This document shows positions 61,106 to 64,000 of a DNA stretch of 64,000 bases, piece after piece; positions within the stretch are counted from its first letter, which is position 1; every line of letters starts with the position of its first letter. The stretch comes from CAXQUZ01 sp942491145. GTDB lineage: Bacteria; Myxococcota_A; UBA796; UBA2385. The DNA lies in contig CALOBC010000035.1 in assembly GCA_942491145.1 (NCBI GenBank), positions 434,001 to 498,000 on the forward strand. The letters are read 5' to 3'. The position numbers and the translations under genes are program-made. The notes below the pieces were generated by a model. That model ran no database searches, was not told the DNA's origin, and worked only from the letters and a program-made list of their open reading frames with translations.

Positions 61106-61226
61106 GCAGAAGACGAGAACCTTGGAGCAATCGCCATATTCGGCCTGGCTGGCCGCTGACGACAACTACCCCGCGGATGGGGAATTGTAGTTGTCGCCGA
61201 GGGGTGCGGATAGTTGTCGTTGCGCA

Positions 61227-61373
61227 GGAGGGGTCCAGACCAACCGCCACATCGCCCAGCCGGGCTCGATGCAGCGCGATGGCCTGTCGCAGCGTCAGGT
61301 GGGCGGGAAAGCCCTGAATTGCGATGTCTTCGGTGTCGGCTTGATGGGCGGGGGCGTCTTCGTGGAGGTCCAT
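61227..61373 (-). pseudogene. COQ4-like gene, 5' part, split by IS21
   Basis: This 147-base piece starts at the ATG at 61373 and encodes 49 residues (MDLHEDAPAHQADTEDIAI, then a helix LTLRQAIALHRARLG, ending GLDPS). It stops exactly at the right copy of the six-base duplication. Joining it to position 58739 of the other part restores one frame of 168 residues with no gap or stop. Two abutting palindromes at 61402-61425 precede it as likely operators. Confidence 0.72.
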
Positions 61374-61401
61374 GCTGACCCTCGGGGTGGTGAGTCGCTA
61401 A

Positions 61402-61425
61402 GACTGGCAGTCAGACCAGTGGTCT
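61402..61425. promoter_or_regulatory. two abutting palindromes before the COQ4-like gene
   Basis: GACTGGCAGTC (61402-61412) and AGACCAGTGGTCT (61413-61425) are each perfect about a central G and touch end to end. They lie 29-52 bases before the interrupted gene and 59 bases after the methyltransferase stop. They look like tandem half-related operators of a dimeric repressor. Confidence 0.55.
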
Positions 61426-61483
61426 AAGTGTAGTGAGTGCTCCCGCCGGTGTCCACAAGAAGTGGTGCCGCCCCCCTCGTACC

Positions 61484-62179
61484 TCAGCCCGCCGAGTACA
61501 CGACAATTCGCCGCCGGTCGTGGTCTCCGGGGCGGTGCAGCTCGTCGGTCTTGTGCAGCCAGGGGTGGTCCGGCACTTGGCGCTCGAGCTCGTGGGGGTC
61601 CTTGAACAGGATAGTCAGCTGCCGGGGGTGGGCCTGCCAGCTCTCGCGCAGCCGGTGGAGGGTGTCGCCGAGCGTGGGCCCGCCAAAGGGGCTGTAGAAC
61701 CACACCACCGTGACGTCTGTCGGCACAGCCCAACGCCGGGCGTTCTCCTCCACAATGACGATGTCGTGGCACTTCAGGTGGTCGTCGGCGCGTCTTAGGT
61801 TGGCGCGGGCCAGAGCGTTGAGCTGGGCGGAGAGCTCGAGTCCGTACACCCGCTGAAAGGGGTGCTGGGCGGCCGCAATGAGCACCCGTCCCATCCCGGA
61901 ACCGTAGTCCAGCAGCGCATCTTGGCCCGGTCGAATGTTGATGTGGGCCAGCGCCCGGCGCAAGCTGCGATAGTCCGAGGGGGCGTACTTCTCGGCATCG
62001 GGGCTTTGCACCCCGAGGGCTTGGGGGCTGATGCGCTGCCCGGTGTGGACCCCGAGCCGCCAGTCCTCCCAGCGGTCGGCGACACGCTCAACGACGAACT
62101 CACCCACGTGAACGCCAGTGCGCACAATGCCCTGTTGGTGAATCATCTGGCGAAGTTGGTGGACGGGGCGGGGCGCCAT
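61484..62179 (-). CDS. SAM-dependent methyltransferase
   Basis: A 231-residue class I methyltransferase. Motif I is LLDYGSGMGRVLIAA (residues 89-103), the acidic residue after strand 2 is in VYGLELSAQL, and the post-motif region VWFYSPFGG stands in for the NPPY-type motif IV. The N-terminal about 75 residues are a helical cap. The acceptor is unknown. It lies downstream of the radical SAM gene with a 32-base gap, likely in the same transcript. Confidence 0.87.
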   Translation of the reverse strand: MAPRPVHQLRQMIHQQGIVRTGVHVGEFVVERVADRWEDWRLGVHTGQRISPQALGVQSPDAEKYAPSDYRSLRRALAHINIRPGQDALLDYGSGMGRVLIAAAQHPFQRVYGLELSAQLNALARANLRRADDHLKCHDIVIVEENARRWAVPTDVTVVWFYSPFGGPTLGDTLHRLRESWQAHPRQLTILFKDPHELERQVPDHPWLHKTDELHRPGDHDRRRIVVYSAG

Positions 62180-62211
62180 GGTGCACTTGCTGGGGGTGTG
62201 GGGAAGCGGGT

Positions 62212-63582
62212 TTAGCCCCAGTCGAGGTCAAATGCGGTGCCCATGTTGGCGGGGCGATGCAGAAACGGACGAAGACCCTGTTCACCAAACGCTGCAGTGT
62301 AGCCCGCACCGGGCCCGCCGCAGCCGCCCCACAGTGCACACCCTTGACAGGCAACGGGTGTGGCCCGGTCGCCGTCGTGGGCCCGGTCTGTGGCCGTCCA
62401 CAGCGCGGGGTCGGGAAGGCGGATGTGTTGGGGCATCTCGTGCAGCACACACGCGGGAATGGCGCAGCTTCCGGTGGTGAGATCGGGCGTCACGCCGGCG
62501 GCATCCAAGGTGCGGATGGTGCGGTGGAGCGGCTCTCTCAAGACATCGAGTGGCAGGATGCTCTCGCGGTGGTGGTCGATGTCGAAGTAGGTCTGGGGCC
62601 GACTGAACGTCACGCTCTCCATTGGGTTGTTGGGGAACGGGTGCACGAAGCGACGGACCACCAGCTCCGCGAGGGCCGGGAGGTCGTCGAGGTTGGCCCG
62701 CTCCACGACCACCGAGAGACCCACCCGGATGCCACTTGCCAAGCTTGCTTCGATGCCTTGGACTGTGCGGATCCACGTGCCCGGCGCCCGGGTCATCGTG
62801 TCGCTGATGGTGGGGTCGGCGGCGTGCAGGCTGACGAAGAGCCGGGTCACACCGCCGTCCACCAGGGTCTGAAGGCGTGTCTCCCGGCCCAGCATGATGG
62901 CGTTCGTCTGCACCATTGTGGTCATGGCCCAGCGGTGCCGCGCACGGTGCAGCAGCTCCGGCAAGCGCCGAAACAGCGTGGGCTCGCCGCCCGTGAGCAC
63001 CAGCCGCCGCACCCCCGCTTCGCCGATCTCATCGAGCCAGCGGAAGATCATGTCGTCGGGGGGGCCGGGCCACCGTCGGCCCTGCCAACAGAAGTGGCAG
63101 TCCTGATTGCACACAAACCCCAGTCGTAGGTTTGCGGACGCGCCATGAATGCCCGGGATGATGCGTCGGTAGTAGCGGTCGTCCAGCGACATCACCGCAC
63201 CCACGGCGTCCACAGCGGACCAGAGCCGCTGGGCATCGGCGGTCCCATGGGAGTTCTGTCGGCGGGCAAACATCTGGGCCAGGGCACTTGCGTTGCTGTC
63301 GACGGCGGGTCCTCGGCCAGCGTCGCGGTGCCTTGGAAACTGCAGGAGCACGCTGTGGTTGTCTGTTTGGACCAAGACCAAGGTGACCGCTTGGCCATTG
63401 GGCAGTTGCAGCACCGCCTTCACGTTGACCGTGCCGTCTCGGTTGGGGGGGATGACTTGGACCCGAACGTTGGGCTTGACGCGGAGGATGGTGCGCACGG
63501 CATCTTCGACCGGCTTGAGCTGACTGCCCACCCAAGGGCTGAGCCCATCCTGGTCTGGTGCTGGGTCCTGATCAGTGTTCAT
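62212..63582 (-). CDS. radical SAM enzyme with C-terminal cysteine cluster
   Basis: A 456-residue protein from the ATG at 63582. Residues 1-140 form an N-terminal domain with no recognised fold (VQVIPPNRDGTVNVKAVLQL). The radical SAM CX3CX2C motif is at Cys158, Cys162 and Cys165, then the glycine motif TGGEPTLF. The C-terminal part has SCAIPACVLHEMP and ACQGCALWGGCGG, which could hold an auxiliary Fe-S cluster of SPASM type. Radical SAM enzymes of this class often modify peptides. Its start lies inside the end of the upstream peroxidase-like gene (11-base overlap), so it is co-translated with it. Confidence 0.88.
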   Translation of the reverse strand: MNTDQDPAPDQDGLSPWVGSQLKPVEDAVRTILRVKPNVRVQVIPPNRDGTVNVKAVLQLPNGQAVTLVLVQTDNHSVLLQFPRHRDAGRGPAVDSNASALAQMFARRQNSHGTADAQRLWSAVDAVGAVMSLDDRYYRRIIPGIHGASANLRLGFVCNQDCHFCWQGRRWPGPPDDMIFRWLDEIGEAGVRRLVLTGGEPTLFRRLPELLHRARHRWAMTTMVQTNAIMLGRETRLQTLVDGGVTRLFVSLHAADPTISDTMTRAPGTWIRTVQGIEASLASGIRVGLSVVVERANLDDLPALAELVVRRFVHPFPNNPMESVTFSRPQTYFDIDHHRESILPLDVLREPLHRTIRTLDAAGVTPDLTTGSCAIPACVLHEMPQHIRLPDPALWTATDRAHDGDRATPVACQGCALWGGCGGPGAGYTAAFGEQGLRPFLHRPANMGTAFDLDWG

Positions 63583-64000
63583 GGTCAGTCTGGAAGGGAT
63601 CTGAAAACGCGGGGTCGACCAGGAACTCATCGTCCGTGAAGATGCCAAGAATGGCCACGATTGCGGCCTTGTCGTCGTCGTTGAGCAGCATCTTTTGCGG
63701 CCTGCCGTCCTTGCCCAGCGGCGCCTCCAGCCCGGGAATGGCGGCGATGCCCGTGTTGTAGTGATCCACCACGGCGTCGAGGTCGGCGAAGCGGCCGTCG
63801 TGCATATAGGGCGCGGTCACGGTCAGGTTGCGAATCGTGGGGATCTTGAAGGTCCCCCGGTCGGCCTCGTCGCCGGTGCTGGCCATGCGGCCAAGATCGT
63901 CGGTGACCAAGCCGTTTGTCTTGTACTCGGCGGTCGTGAACAGCCCCATCTCGGAGGCCGCTCCGACGACCCCCGCGCTGTGTTTGTGACACGCGTCGCA
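63572..64000 (-). CDS. cytochrome c peroxidase / MauG-like protein, partial
   Basis: The gene starts beyond the right edge; the visible 142 residues are its C-terminal part. They begin with a haem motif (CDACHKHS) and continue with FKIPTIRNLTVTAPYMHDGRFADLDAVVDHYNTG, the conserved second-haem domain of dihaem cytochrome c peroxidases and MauG. Met in PYMHDGR is the likely axial-ligand region. The end overlaps the radical SAM start. Peroxide removal is the usual role, but the MauG-like oxygenation of a partner protein is also possible in this context. Confidence 0.9.
   Translation of the reverse strand, partial: CDACHKHSAGVVGAASEMGLFTTAEYKTNGLVTDDLGRMASTGDEADRGTFKIPTIRNLTVTAPYMHDGRFADLDAVVDHYNTGIAAIPGLEAPLGKDGRPQKMLLNDDDKAAIVAILGIFTDDEFLVDPAFSDPFQTDHEH

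Larger units (their letters stand above)
58746..61226 (+). mobile_element. IS21-family insertion sequence
   Basis: A 2481-base element carrying istA (frameshifted) and istB. The ends read TGCCCAGCGACAACTAT on the left and, inverted, TGCGCAACGACAACTAT on the right, so it begins TG and ends CA. Left subterminal copies of AGCGACAACTATTCCTCCCC (58751-58770 and 58774-58793) and right-end TAGTTGTCG copies (61188-61196 and 61211-61219) are the multiple terminal repeats of this family. A six-base direct duplication GGAGGG flanks it (58740-58745 and 61227-61232). Confidence 0.9.

Noticed and set aside
1..64000. tRNA, rRNA or other structural RNA genes
   Set aside because: I found no stretch with tRNA-like arms and a CCA-type end or rRNA motifs; reading by eye is not exhaustive.

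Overview
The window reads as chromosomal DNA of a GC-rich, Gram-negative, aerobic bacterium of the Myxococcota / former Deltaproteobacteria type. The clues are two secreted proteins ending in MYXO-CTERM-like tails (a GC or SC motif, a membrane helix and an Arg-rich end), two proteins full of MopE-type DCDD putative metal-binding repeats, many lipoproteins with Asp/Gly-rich linkers, and outer-membrane barrel proteins. Coding density is high. GTG starts are common and many neighbours overlap by ATGA or GTGA. I found no rRNA, tRNA or CRISPR array. No gene is interrupted at the left edge; the last gene runs off the right edge.

Layout. 0-5 kb: acyl-CoA dehydrogenase, YhbY, an aminotransferase coupled to an NlpC/P60-like protein, and an SGNH hydrolase. 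5-10 kb (minus): two translationally coupled MopE-repeat proteins and a GHL10-type glycosidase lipoprotein. 10.3-12.3 kb: a probable two-domain terpene enzyme, with a class I prenyl-synthase-like domain (DDLAD) followed by a class II cyclase-like domain (DIDTT). 12.3-18 kb: an orphan histidine kinase, two small proteins, a CoA-transferase and an arylsulfotransferase-like lipoprotein. 18-21.5 kb: an FMN alpha-hydroxyacid oxidase, an Mpo1/DUF962-like membrane protein and a Rieske oxygenase preceded by three copies of the palindrome AGAACATGTTCT. 21.6-25.6 kb: a four-gene operon of WYL regulator, hydrolase, TPM-domain protein and Tim44-like protein. 25.8-31.4 kb: a sulfatase-fold lipoprotein lacking catalytic residues, a second SGNH protein, a DUF695-RraB protein and a MYXO-CTERM beta-propeller.

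31.4-37.8 kb holds respiration and housekeeping genes: Sua5/YwlC, a cytochrome c, a universal stress protein, a TauE/SafE-like maturation protein, and ccoNOQP for a cbb3 oxidase. A textbook sigma-54 promoter (TGGCAC-N5-TTGC) lies before ccoN, and CcoP is a short one-haem form. 38-52 kb: an acyltransferase under a fourth AGAACATGTTCT site, a degenerate P-loop protein with a zinc-ribbon membrane partner, uvrB, a vWA lipoprotein, a beta-lactamase-fold hydrolase, a glycosyltransferase, a 1002-residue SUKH/TPR/HEAT protein and a small outer-membrane protein. The leader of that last gene is packed with GATC sites.

52.2-58.4 kb is a compact operon: TetR regulator, outer-membrane DUF1302-like barrel, LolD-like ATPase, two FtsX/MacB-type permeases and a LolA-like periplasmic carrier. 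Two identical TGACC-N4-GGTCA operators precede it. Together these parts would form a self-regulated trans-envelope route for a lipid or lipophilic cargo. 58.4-61.4 kb: an IS21-family element sits inside a COQ4-like gene, flanked by a 6-bp duplication; removing the element and one duplicate restores an open 168-codon frame carrying the COQ4 signature HDxxHx11E. 61.5-64 kb: a methyltransferase, a radical SAM enzyme and the end of a MauG/cytochrome c peroxidase-like gene form a minus-strand cluster.
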